Source: Nemopilema nomurai (Eukaryota; Cnidaria; Scyphozoa; Rhizostomeae; Rhizostomatidae). Taken from it: DNA of 64,000 nt. The notes below the pieces were generated by a model. That model was not told the DNA's origin and did not search any database. It was given only the letters and a program-made list of their open reading frames with translations. A program made the translations under genes and the position numbers. The stretch is from assembly GCA_003864495.1 (NCBI GenBank), contig ML133389.1, positions 1,054,001 to 1,118,000 of the forward strand. Reading direction: 5' to 3'. Positions 20,288 to 31,925 of the stretch are shown one piece after another. How positions within the stretch are numbered: position 1 is the stretch's first letter; every line of letters starts with the position of its first letter.

Positions 20288-23200
20288 CCTTTCATGCTAA
20301 AAAGAAGTTCTTAGTGAAGGAATTACAGGAGACAATAAAGTTCCCTTTCTTATAATTTCTGATGAAAAAAGGGGGCACTAAAAATAAAGGGGGTGGAAGA
20401 TTAAATGAGCCTTAAATGGAAGAGGCTTAAATGGGGGGGGGTTAGAACAGGGGGGCTGTAAAACTACAAGTTGGAGTGAGATATTTGGAGGTGGAAGTGA
20501 GGAGTTACTGAAATCCCTAAATGATGATTAAATGAGACGAAGGATGAGACTCATTTAAATGGTTGAATATTTGAAGTGATATCAAACAGGGGGATGGAGG
20601 AGAAGTATTTTTAAGAATCCATTGCGGGCTTGAGAGAACGGTTGATACTGAAACAAAACGGCTGTGCTTTGTAAATACTGAGCTGCGAAGGAGCAGATTT
20701 ATTTCCGCGAATTGAGAAAGGCGTGGCCGGGCGTTCCACAATGGGCTGATGTGAGTCAGATCAGAGTCAGATGAAGCGTGGTTAAGAAAAGCGGGGATTT
20801 GTTGTCGATTTGTCTCAGATTTGCACGGATCAAGGAGTATTATGGACAGAGGCTTGTGAACTGAACCAGGAAAAGCAGCGATCGGCGTTGCTATAAAAAG
20901 AGACGTTGGCGAACTCGGTATACAACTGGTCGAATGTTCTGTAGGCCGAATTAGTCTGTGTCGGAGAAGTTTAGTTGCGGATTGTAAACCGAAGTTTGTA
21001 GGATAATTGAATGCGGGATATTGTTGTTTTATCGTCTGGTTTGATTGTATACATTGCGAATTGCCCGCCGAGACTCAAGTGGATGGTTTGCACATAGAAA
21101 ACACGCTGGTTGCCCAATCGATAAAGTTTTCATTGGCCTTGTGGAAAGAGCAAGTAATCATTTCTTTTTTTTTTAATCCTTCGCAGTCTACAATGGTATC
21201 AAGTTTGAAATAATCTTCAGTTTGCCGCCAAATTTATCGATTTTGCGTTTACCAACTAGCGTGGCCTAAGTTGAAAGAAACCCGTGCTTTGGGTAACTTC
21301 GTTTCGTCTAATGTTTTCGGAGTGATTATGTACACCTGCCAAGAATAGAATCGGGGAGATAATATCAGAAGCCAGACCTCGGGGAAAAGATAACAAATGA
21401 AAGGGAACTTGGATGCTGCCGCATGGCTAGAAATCTTTTCCTGCGGTCGGAAACTTTGCCAACTTCTTGTGATTTCGGGGACTGTTTAGGTATCAAATGG
21501 CCATTTCACTCCAAGGCTCCTGAAAGTTTAATCACCACATTAGCCCATGAATGGAAGTTAATTTTTCTTGGCTTAACGATTAAATCTGGCTTTTTGTATG
21601 GCGGTTTGTCGCAAATCTACATCGCTTCCTTGTTCATATCAGAAAAGATGTTTATCACTTTTTGGTGCTCTCGTAATCGTCTCGGAAATGAAATCATGAA
21701 ACTGTTTGGCTCCACCTAGTTTCAATCTATCAATAATAGCTGCTGTCAAAAGAAAATATCAACGCTGAATTCTTCAGATAATTAAATTAGCTTTTTGTGT
21801 TTTCGTGACCTGCCCCTAACCTTTTACAGCAACAATATTTCTGTTCACCTATATCAAATTGCGCTGCTTCGAAATTCACAAAGGAGTTTCATTTTATTTA
21901 CTCTACCAACATATTTAAGATCCACTTCCCGATCAAATATATCATTATTTCCGTTTAAAATAGTCCCCAGCTTGCCATTTTATATATTATTTTCTTTTTC
22001 AATCTATATTGCTTATTTTGAAGAGTCTTGACTGTTTACAAGTTTCGCAAACTCAAATAAAATATTTTCCCGAAAGATGTAAAACAGGTCTCACGGAGAG
22101 ATGAAACCATTTTATTTCACACTTTTATCTAAGCGTGGGCGCCTTTCCGTCGAATTGTTATCGCGCAAAAGTTAAGTCTTGATGACCAGTTGAGAAGATG
22201 TCGCCTCTTAAACAATTATCATTGTTTTGGGTGAATAGAAAACACGGAAACGAAGATTACAAACAGGTAACCAGCAGATTCTGAAAGGAAACTTGAATTC
22301 GCTACCATCTATTGCTGTTTGTGTTTCATCCACCACATTGAGAATCACACTTGTTTAGGGTTGTTTATGGGAGATAATCATTGCTTGATCATAGCGGTCC
22401 TTCGAGATCAGAACCTCGTCTCATCTCCTCACTCTCAACGAACAGCTTTGCTTAGCATAAAAGCTTGCCTTGTCGCCCAGTAGGAACTAGTGGCTGACAA
22501 AATTGTCCTTGGTTGTTCGATAAGCACTGCTGAGTTTTAAACAGATAGATCTCAAATTCCTTGATTAATTGTTGGGTGAATTGCTGTGTTCTCCTACCTT
22601 AAAAACAAATATATACACTGTTGTACCTAGGGTTTTAATTTCAAAATAAATTGAAGTGCTCTCTAAAACGCAATGACAAAGAGGCATGCCATATAGGGGC
22701 CACCCCTTTTGTAGTTTAGCCCCTAAAGTATAACCCCCTTTTTAACCTATTTCAAAGTAATTCATATTTAGCTTGCAAAAGGGCGAAACTGTTTTAAGCC
22801 TTGTGTTACGCTAATCACGTAATGTGATGTAAGTAAAAAGGCAAATGTTTATTTAAAGAGCCTTTCCTTCATAATAAGATCTCTCATGGAGTATTGAGAC
22901 AGATCTTATTTTGATGAGCCAATTTATTGTTAACAATGATTTGATATGACTTGAAAAATATACACCTGATTCCAAATTTTATCGATTGACAATTATTTGT
23001 CAACTTCTTAACTTCTATCCATTTATACCAACATCTACCTTACCTTCAATCTTAAAGTAAAGCTTCAAATACCTTCTTACCATCCCAGTTATATAATTTG
23101 TCTGAATTTAATTTAATGTTTTTATTTATCCTTTCCTGATGCTCTGTTCTTTGTCAATATCTCATGTCTTTTTAGTTAAGTTAGTTTATTTTGAGAATTT

Positions 23201-23940
23201 TATTTGGTACCCTATTATATCAGCCTGTCAACCTTTGCACCTTCTTTTCATTTCATTTGGTTTAAATTCCAAATGGCAATTATGACTTAGATGGTATTCA
23301 CTTGAAAGGTCAGTCATAAAGATGTAGGGGCAAACCAACAATCAAGAAGTGTCTTTGAAGTTGGGGCAACCTGTTGTCAGAAGAACAAAAGTTTCATGAG
23401 TAGTGATAGGACACTTTCACTTCATCTCAAATGTTGAAACTAGCAATATAATTAGAAGTGCAGGCTTTTTCCCATAATTTCCTCAAAGTTTTTGATTTTC
23501 CCTGATGAAATATCATTTCTGATACATTTTCCTCAAATCTGAGGGCTGCTACAATCCTTGTCATCTTACTCTTTTTCTCTATTTCTTGGGGCATTTCGTC
23601 ATCTTCTCTTTGTTCCTGTATGACTAAACCTCAATCAGAGCCCCTTTTCTAGAATCCCTTCTAGTTTTGTGCCAGAGGCATTTTCATTCAATATACACAA
23701 AACCTGGTGAATATTATTGTTAGATTCAATAGGATCTTGTACAGGATTTTGTTCAGCTACAAGATCTTAATAAGAGTTTACAGGATCCTGTATTTGTAGG
23801 CATTAAGACATTATACATTTTGAAATGTAGGCCAATAACTACTGTGCTTTGTGCCAACTCTTAACATGTAGACATTGGGTACGCCTGCACACATAAAAAC
23901 AGGGCCCGGCTGAAAACACTATTCAGTGCTTTTAGGGTAC
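20288..23940. other. Gene-poor stretch
   Basis: No recognised exon is seen. A TATA-like CTATAAAAAG occurs at 20890-20899 and is followed by short frames without family resemblance (for example ATG at 21010, 27 codons; ATG at 21423, 98 codons). These are recorded only as positions; there is no homology or splice support. Confidence 0.55.
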
Positions 23941-23942
23941 CA

Positions 23943-24145
23943 TGGAGGGGTGTCATTGAGGGGTGCCATGAAGGGGTGCCATGGAGGGTTGCTATCAAGG
24001 GGATGCCATGGAGAGTTGCTATCAAGGGGATGCCATGGAGGGTTGCTATCAAGGGGATGCCATGGAGGGTTGCTATCAAGAGGATGCCATGGAGGGGTGT
24101 CATGAAGGGTTGCTATCAAGGGGATGCCATGGAGGGGTGTCAAGG
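23943..24145. repeat. ~27-bp tandem repeat
   Basis: The unit GGGGATGCCATGGAGGGTTG plus CTATCAA is repeated about seven times with a few shorter variants. It keeps frames open on both strands; these are not genes. Confidence 0.92.
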
Positions 24146-24444
24146 GGCTCTCTTGCCATCATGATATTGAACATGCTCTTGATAGATGCACTGCTTGTTG
24201 GAAACATGTCCAGGATCTGGACTGTAGGAAATTCTTTAAAAATATATAGATGTCTTGTCATCATCTATTCAAGTTTATTCCATGTTCCTAAAAACAGGGA
24301 AATGGAGGTGTTTGTTGGAAGGCCCTTTTTTCCTTCGAAACTCGTCCGCCGTAGCATATTGTTTAAGGCAGAAAAGTTACGATTACAGAGAATAAGGCCA
24401 CAAGTAATTGTTGACAAACGTGCAGGAAACAGTGGCATACCAAG

Positions 24445-24590
24445 TTTGTTCACAGCTAAGTTCCCATCGTAACTATTTTTGACTATACTACTCTAACGTT
24501 GTTTATCAATGGGTAATTTTGTTCACAGCTAAGTTCCCATCGTAACTATTTTTGACTATACTACTCTTACGTTGTATATCAGTGGGTAAT
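24445..24590 (+). repeat. 73-bp tandem duplication
   Basis: A block starting TTTGTTCACAGCTAAGTTCC is at 24445 and again at 24518. The two copies differ at only a few positions, which suggests a recent event. Confidence 0.93.
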
Positions 24591-24664
24591 CTAAAAAGGG
24601 TTTGCAGAAAGCCACCTGGGAAAAATTGTAATCTCTCTTCTGATTAATAGCTTTACCAGTGGGC

Positions 24665-24949
24665 CAACTTTGCCACTTCGCTACAGCCTGTTTTTGTAAC
24701 TGGGCAAACTTTTACAACCACCAAAGCCATCTGTTCACCGTGAGAAAACGCAAGAGTTTGTTTTGCTTTCATCCGTTCTAAATGGTTAGCGCAAGTCGAA
24801 TCGTTGATTGAGATGTCGGAAATGTAGACAAATTTATCTCTATATCTCCATCTAACATGTACGGATAACGCAAGCTTCGGAAACCTGCAAAGATTCAAAC
24901 AACTTTGACGGCTTGTAGCACTTACGTTCAAGTTCCTCTTGTCGGACAT
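24665..24949 (-). CDS. Candidate first exon, unidentified protein
   Basis: On the minus strand, ATG at 24949 starts a frame of about 98 codons (beginning MSDKRNLNVSATSRQ). It runs to a possible donor CACTG|GTAAAG just before the stop at 24653. The segment upstream on that strand (25010-25100) is CpG-richer and holds two CCAAT boxes, as expected of a promoter. Residue composition is protein-like and not repeat-like, but I recognise no domain and find no second exon. It could equally be a chance frame. Confidence 0.22.
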
Positions 24950-25019
24950 TTTCAAGACTTCAAACAACAAAAGGGAGGAAATGTGCGACGGAAATTTGTA
25001 GAGGTGTGGTTCGAATGTG

Positions 25020-25165
25020 ACGTGCGCGGAAGAGAGGTGCATTTGATTGGCTGTCGTTGCAACCAATCAGCGACAGAGATTTCGCTTCTGTGTTGGTCGT
25101 TCGTTTCGTTAAGGAGTTTTGCTCCGGAAGCAAATAATTAGCCATGAATTTGCTGTATAAAAGAG
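25020..25165. promoter_or_regulatory. Candidate divergent promoter with two opposing CCAAT boxes and a TATA box
   Basis: ATTGG at about 25048 (CCAAT on the minus strand) and CCAAT at about 25062 face opposite ways 10-15 bp apart, in a stretch with GACGTGCGCGGAAG. On the + strand TATAAAAG follows at about 25157. The minus side faces the candidate exon at 24665-24949. Confidence 0.3.
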
Positions 25166-25199
25166 CTTAACCAAATGAGTGAGTTAGTGTAAAACATTG

Positions 25200-28100
25200 A
25201 CTATAATCTGCTAGGAGAATTACGCAGAATTGGACTTCAAGTGTAGAGTTCTTTGTGTAATTTGAAAACTTGTAAAATTTTCCAGTTCCAGCTCTTTTCT
25301 ATTTGCCGCTAAGTTATATGGTTTACCTAGAAATACCGTTTACCTAAAGTCTTTTTTGTTTTCTTTGTGAACTCCTTTTAGGCAGATAGTATCCATGAAG
25401 TCTCCCTATAAATAATCCTAAATATCTTCACTATTAAAACCGCAGTTTTGATCTCCAGGGAATAAGTCCCTGATCAGTTCAACAAGCCCAAGTGTGATTT
25501 AACCAATGTGGTGTCGGCTTTCTCTCACGTGGTTTTAGCTACGTTGCAGGTGGGCCAAGAAATGCTCCGCGAGTCGTGTTGAAAAATGTTCAATGGCGGC
25601 CTATTCAATTGTAGGTCAATCAGCGAATGTCAAGTATCTCCCTGCCTTGATGGGAAAAATTAAAAGCAATCGGATTAATGAGTTTCAAGACTATTTAACT
25701 GTGGCAATTTTCAGCCTGCATTTCCACTGCGGTTCTAAAGGAAAAAAATGATGCCCACTTTGAACGAAATTCTCTAGTTGTAGCATTCAAGCATTTGTAC
25801 CTATAGGCTGATGATTTGGCGTTGACACTAAAATCGTTTTTTCTCTAAACTGTCACTAAAAACTGTTAACTATTGACATGTTTCGAAGTCTACAGACCTA
25901 AAAAACTTGTTGTTCTTTATTACTTTCATAGGCCATTCCTTAACATCGCGCTCTGCTATTTAGCCAAATTGTGTGTTATGTTCTGGCATTTTTTTCAGAT
26001 TTTTCGGACATGATTTTGTGTCTTGCAAGCATTCTCTAGGCCTGGGGCCATATTTGAGTCACGATGACGTCATCGATATCTCATTGTGAAAACTCGTTTC
26101 TGTGAACGCGTGAAAACTACACCCTAAAAATGTTCTCGAGCAGCCTAGCATGCGATTTTTTAACACCAGGAAATATTTCTAGGGACCTAGGAAATGAAAG
26201 TATTATTTTGGAAGAATTGGGAACAGCTCAATATCTCCTTAGGGAGTATCAAAATACATTGTGAAAAATAATGGAGGTTTTGGAAATGTTATTAGGGAAC
26301 ATTGCACCTCCTTTGTGTGCCCTCATTTCATTCACTTGCATATAAGAATCGAAATCATTGCCTCATTACTTCACTAAATATTCTCAAGGCCGCCGAGAGA
26401 ACTGGGAGGCCATGGGGCAAAGCTGAGGCAAGAGGCCGCCTACCAAACAGTTTGGGCTTACTTGATAGGGCCTCCTAGACATTTACTCCCTGGGGCAATT
26501 TGCCCCACCCCTGACACCCCCCCCCCCCTTCAGCGTCACATTATACTATGTGTTGGAGACAATATTGTTTAGAGCCACATCTGTACCGCCCTGTCTCTTC
26601 CACTCAATTAATAAATGTTTATTAATCATTTGCACTGCGTATTCGTGCGAATGCGACATTGCAAACCATTTAGAAAGTCTCTCTGATTTTGGATGGGAGT
26701 CATTTTAATCCCTCAAGCTTGACACTTCATTAAAATAAAGAAATAATACCATGCTGCGTAAGCTGATACTTGTCTAAAGATCAACGTGCCACTCAAATAA
26801 AGGCAGCAAATGCCTCTTAATACCAGTTAATTCGATGCTAATGCCATTCACAGTCCCACACTGGTATGGATGGCATTCCCATGTGTAATTGCAGTGTTTG
26901 TCGAATACAGCCGCTGCGCGATTTGAATACCTTTTGAACGTGCAGGTCGTGTCGGGTCGATTTGCAAAGCTTGGTATGTGTGAAAAACATTGCATGTTTT
27001 TTCATGAGCATACGAAAATAGGCTGAGGCAATAACTCAAACAGGCTCAAGATAAGTTCCATCTATGCTTAATTTCCAAAAGTATTGGATCAAAAATTTAA
27101 AGGTACTTTTTTATACTGTATTTTTCGAATGCGAAATGATTCGAATATTTTAGGTCTTGTTTACACATTTCATCGAATCTTTTCCTGGGTATTACCACCC
27201 TTCTGTGTTGTTTTTAAAGCCTTAGAAGTGAAAAAAACATTTATTTACGATAGAACCAATGCTGGAGATGTGCATAGCAATGCTTAAGTTATATCTGAGC
27301 CTAAATGTGCTTATTAAAGTTATGCTTATAATAATCATGCAGTGCCCTGGCTCGACGATTTTAGATTCTGGAATTCTTCCCCAGGGAAATCAAGACTCTT
27401 GAGATAGCTCGCTTTGCAGCCAGTCCGCATGCATTTTGGAAACCTCACAAAAAAGCAGCATTGGGACCTCTGGGCATTGTTTTTCTGCTCATTCCAGGCA
27501 AGTAATTCCAGCAGGTAGAATGGCTGTCCCACAAGAATAGATATTGGTAGATCATTTGTTACTTTGTTATAAACAATAAAGTTGAAGAACTTAAGGGATA
27601 TATCACTGCGCTACGCTTTATAATTCTTCTAATCCCCAGAGAGATTGTTTTGATTCCCATTAAGAAATTGGTTTCAAGATGTATCTAATTTTGTCATATT
27701 TAGTTAAATCTGAAGACGAGCAAAAATTAGAGGCCTTTGATGTTGTACAAAGCTCCATATTCTCTGGTGACGAATAAGTCAAGTGTGCTGTATATTTGAG
27801 CCTTGGTTCATAGTATCTCATAGCTTTCGAAGACATTTTTACTTTGGTAAAATTTTTACCTACCACGGCAAAGACTATTTGCTGCACGGGTAAAAGGAGC
27901 CTCCTTTAAAAGGTTTTCTGCTTCAATTTCTTTTAGAAAGTTGCCCGCATCGTTAAGCATCATGGTACATAGAAACCATCAACACTTAATCCAACTTCAA
28001 TGTATTGGTCTTTGAACGATTGTGCATGATTTTTGACGTGTATGTTTCCATGCATCTAATCAGTTTACTCCTGAAGGAATTATGTTTGACAGTTGTTGGA

Positions 28101-28822
28101 CAAAAAGATGCATTTTATAGTCTTTTTACGAGTCAAAAACCCTAATCAGATAAGGAATATATTATTTTTTCTTCAAGTTTTGTCGCTAATCCTTGAAACG
28201 ATCCTGATGGATAACCAATGGATATTCATCCTCTAGATGGCTTTGTTTGCTTGTGTCAGGCTAATCCGTATTACCATTTCACTCGGTGATACTGTGCTGC
28301 AATTTAATCTCGATCAAAAGATATTGGTTTGAAAATACTGCATAGATCCAATTTGCGGACCCTTGGGATCCATCAATGATTCTCAGAACCACCGAAAACT
28401 ATTAGTCCCAAAACGACGCTTTGTTCAATATTATCCATGTTCCTGGCCCACATTGTGCGCGGTTGTCCCATAGCCTTTTCAACTCCGTTGGGACGTCTTC
28501 GGTAGATGGTCTTTGTCATCCAACCCATGCATTGTATCGTTGCCATGTGAAAATGAACCAGACCATGATATGAGAAAAACAACAGATTTAGTATTAGATA
28601 TTATCATCAATGATATTAGACATATCCGTTGGGTCTGAAATTTTATCGATTTAATTCTAACGGTATCCAGGAAATGAAAGGTAAGATTCCTCTGACCAGA
28701 AATATTATCGTGCCAAATAATTTCTGAATTGGCTCATTATATGTCAAGCTACATTTCCTGTCCTGCCCTGGTGATTTTCACTTTCTTTGTCGGACATTAT
28801 CTCAGCTCCGTCTAATAAAACT
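25200..28822. other. Gene-poor stretch
   Basis: No supported gene is seen. There is a 13-C homopolymer near 26518 and a TGACGTCA palindrome at 26065. All frames are short and unrelated to families I know. Confidence 0.55.
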
Positions 28823-29231
28823 ACACGCTTTTTTATAAGGAACCTACCTCAAGGCCTAGTTCCAGAAGTTCCTTATTCATAGACCTCAAATCATCAGATT
28901 TTTGTACCAAAAGTTCCTTAAAAGTTTCTTAAGTTCTCACTTTCGATGTTTTGACTACAACAAGCTTTAACACTTAATAGAGAGAGGGGCGAGATAGACT
29001 AAGCGGAAACTATTCAATGAAGCACTTGGCACACGAATAGCAAACAATCTATACGAGTATTGGCTGCAAATGAATGGAACCGGCTTTCTAGGTCTTGATG
29101 CTTGCAGTTATAAAAAAATTTCAAATCGAAAAATTCCTTAATGATTTCGTTTTTAGTAGTGTAAGTTCTTTAAATATTTCGGCCTTCAACATGTAGGTTC
29201 CTTATAAAGTGGTTCCTTTTAAAAAACGTGT
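28823..29231. mobile_element. MITE-like foldback element, family M (copy 2)
   Basis: The left end ACACGCTTTTTTATAAGGAA is matched by an inverted right end (…CCTTTTAAAAAACGTGT). Internal motifs such as CCTAGTTCCAGAAGTTCC correspond to CCTAGTACTAAAAGTTTC in copy 1. Length is about 409 bp against 417 bp for copy 1. Confidence 0.7.
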
Positions 29232-29561
29232 ATATACTTTCAGTTTGCGTCACGGTTGATTCCACGTTCTCTGGTCCACGTTTCTTATTCGCGCCAAATC
29301 CCATTCTTTTGTTAAACGAATTCCCAAATCCCATTCTTCTTCCTTGGTCGAGAAATGATCTTAAACTTTAATCCTTGTATGAAAACCTTCTACTCTACTT
29401 AAAGTGCAGTAGGCAATGGGAAACTTCGCTGTACTTTGCTGAAAATATCGGAGAAATTATTTGTCTGGTCAGCACGTAAATATATAACATAGAATATATG
29501 ATATTCCTTGTAAATGTTGATACTAATTGAGTATGTTTTACAATTTGGTTAACCCGATCAA

Positions 29562-30330
29562 TAATACATTGTGTTTGTTTTATCGCTGGTAAACCCAGTA
29601 CTTGACCATTGGAAGCCCTTGTGAACGTTCCAATACATTGTTTGTTTCTGTTAAACGATTTCACAAATCTGATACATTACAAAGAGAAACCCTTTCGAAC
29701 TATCGATTACATTGTTTGTGTTTGTTTAATCGCTGGTAAACCCAGTACTTGACCATTGGAAGCCCTTGGTAACGTTTCAATACATTGTTTGTTTCTGTTT
29801 AACGATTTCACAAATCTGATATATTACAAAGAGAAACCCTTTCGAACTATCGAATACATTGTTTGTGTTTGTTTAATCGCTGGTAAACCCAGTACTTGAT
29901 CATTGGAAGCCCTTGGTAACGTTACAATACATTGTTTGTTTCTGTTAAACGATTTCATAAATCTGATACATTACAAAGAGAAACCCTTTCTAACTATCGA
30001 GTACATTGTTTGTGTTTGTTTTATCGCTGGTACACCCGATGCTTGACCCGTGGAAGCCCTTGTTTAATGTCCAATTAACAGTTTGTTTCTGTTAAACGTA
30101 TTCACAAATATGATACATTACAAAGAGAAACCCTTTCGAACTATCGAATACATTGTTTGTGTTTGTTTAATCGCTGGTAAACCAGATGCTTGACCCGTGG
30201 AAGCCCTTGTTTAATGTCCAATTAACAGTTTGTTTCTGTTAAACGTATTCACAAATATGATACATTACAAAGAGAAACCCTTTCGAACTATCGAGTACAT
30301 TGTTTGTGTTAGTTAAATCGCTAGAAAGCC
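29562..30330. repeat. Satellite array with exact 147-bp period, ~5.2 copies
   Basis: TCGCTGG (TCGCTAG in the last copy) occurs at 29583, 29730, 29877, 30024, 30171 and 30318: five successive intervals of exactly 147 bp, despite substitutions between copies. Each unit contains ATTGTTTGTGTTTGTTTAAT and ACAAAGAGAAACCCTTTC. It is non-coding and intergenic. Confidence 0.95.
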
Positions 30331-31925
30331 CTAATTCGAATATAATGCTTGAGTCTCCATAAGATTTGGTAGACCTAATTCTTCTGAACTAAACAAAGCT
30401 TGTAAATTTATAGCTACAATCATAATCTCTGTTTCGGTGAAGTGCTCTTAAATCGCCAAAGACTAGCAGGCAAGGCCGTTTTGATGACGTCATTAGAAAT
30501 GTTTTATTGGTATTTTACTAGAAGCCGCTGAATATCACTAGACGTGGGAAATGTACCCTGAATGTCTTTTAAGTGGAACTTAATGGGTTTACTGAATGTT
30601 TAACAATATAAAGTACGCCTCATCATTATAATAAAACGTACGTGTTGTATTTGTGATCTGTGATACATGCCAAACCGCCCCCCTTGCTTCCCCCATCTTG
30701 CCGCTCTACTGTTACTGAATATCATTAAAATGCGGGGGGATACAGTTAAAAAAGAATGTGACTTTATTCCAAGCTACCGGTTGCTATTAGGCGTAGGTGG
30801 TTAATGTTTTCTCGTTTATGCTGTTTAGCATCAGTGCCCGTCGTTAGCAAACGAGGCTAGCCTCAAGCTGACTTTAACGTAAGGACGTAGAAGGAGCATG
30901 GAACATACCGTGAATTGACTTCGTGGGTGAAGCTTAATTTATGGGCCTAGTCATGTTGGTTGAAGTGCTTGCTTTCCCTTTATGGACGTTCTGAAGAGAC
31001 TTTCCCAGTTACGCTCTGTCTACAGGCTGTTTGTAAAGTTTTCCGGAATTAACAAACCTTTTTCGCTATTATTACTCATCCTTCTTGCTGCCACACTTTT
31101 TCCTTTTTTACCTGTTATGAAGACTAATGTTTGTATCATAAATTCAAATGCCGTCGCTGAAAACCGTATTTATTTCATAAGAAAATAGATTTGCGCCTCC
31201 CATTACATTTTGTCGTTCCTACGTCGCAGACCTGTGCCTCTACTTCACGTAAAGCCTCCGTTCTACGCAACTGGGCTAGGCCTCCTTTCCATGTTCTGCT
31301 TCGTTCTCGCGCGTTCTCTGCCTAGGGCGAAAGTCGCGACAACTCCCAAATACTCTTTAGACGAGTGGTCCTCTCAAAACACTACAGTAATTCCCACACT
31401 TTATACTAGCTTTAGTTTAATATCTCCGTATTCGTTAGTTTACAAATAAAACTTTTCACTGCGGTTTCTTTTGTTTAGAGGATTATTCTAGCGCTAATGT
31501 TGATCTTCATTCAGTTTGTAAAATGTTAAATTGAAGTCGGCCATTTTTTTTGTAGTGCGTTGCTTCGATAGTGCAATCTTTACGCATGAAGAACGGCCTG
31601 GAACGTTGTGAAGTCATCAGTCGCCTATCGAAAAGCTGGAGACATTTGGTGCTCGAAACAGAACAAATCGCTTCTAGGATGTTTTAACCTGCGGCTAAAG
31701 GAATAGCTAACTTCAGACAGAGAAGCTACCAAAACTCGAGAGGAAGTGAGGTTAACGAACACATAGATTAAACCTCCAGTGCAACAACCCACAAGCAGTT
31801 TTATTCAGAATAAACGGAAATTTGGTCGTCAGAATTGAGTTGAGGCGGCCTATTTCGGATATCGACAAGACAACAACAAAGTTGTTGAAGAGGAGCATAT
31901 TGATATTAACCAAATATTCGACAAA
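30331..31925. other. Intergenic stretch and LHFPL2 upstream region
   Basis: It contains a TGACGTCA palindrome at 30485 and a frame at 31210-31449 that ends inside an AATAAA (31445-31450), with no homology recognised. The LHFPL2 5'UTR and promoter should lie in roughly 31500-31925. I see no TATA box at a convincing place. Confidence 0.5.

Noticed and set aside
23981..24472. 163-codon + strand ORF
   Set aside because: The first third is the 27-bp repeat. The rest resembles no family, and the overlapping minus frame is equally open.
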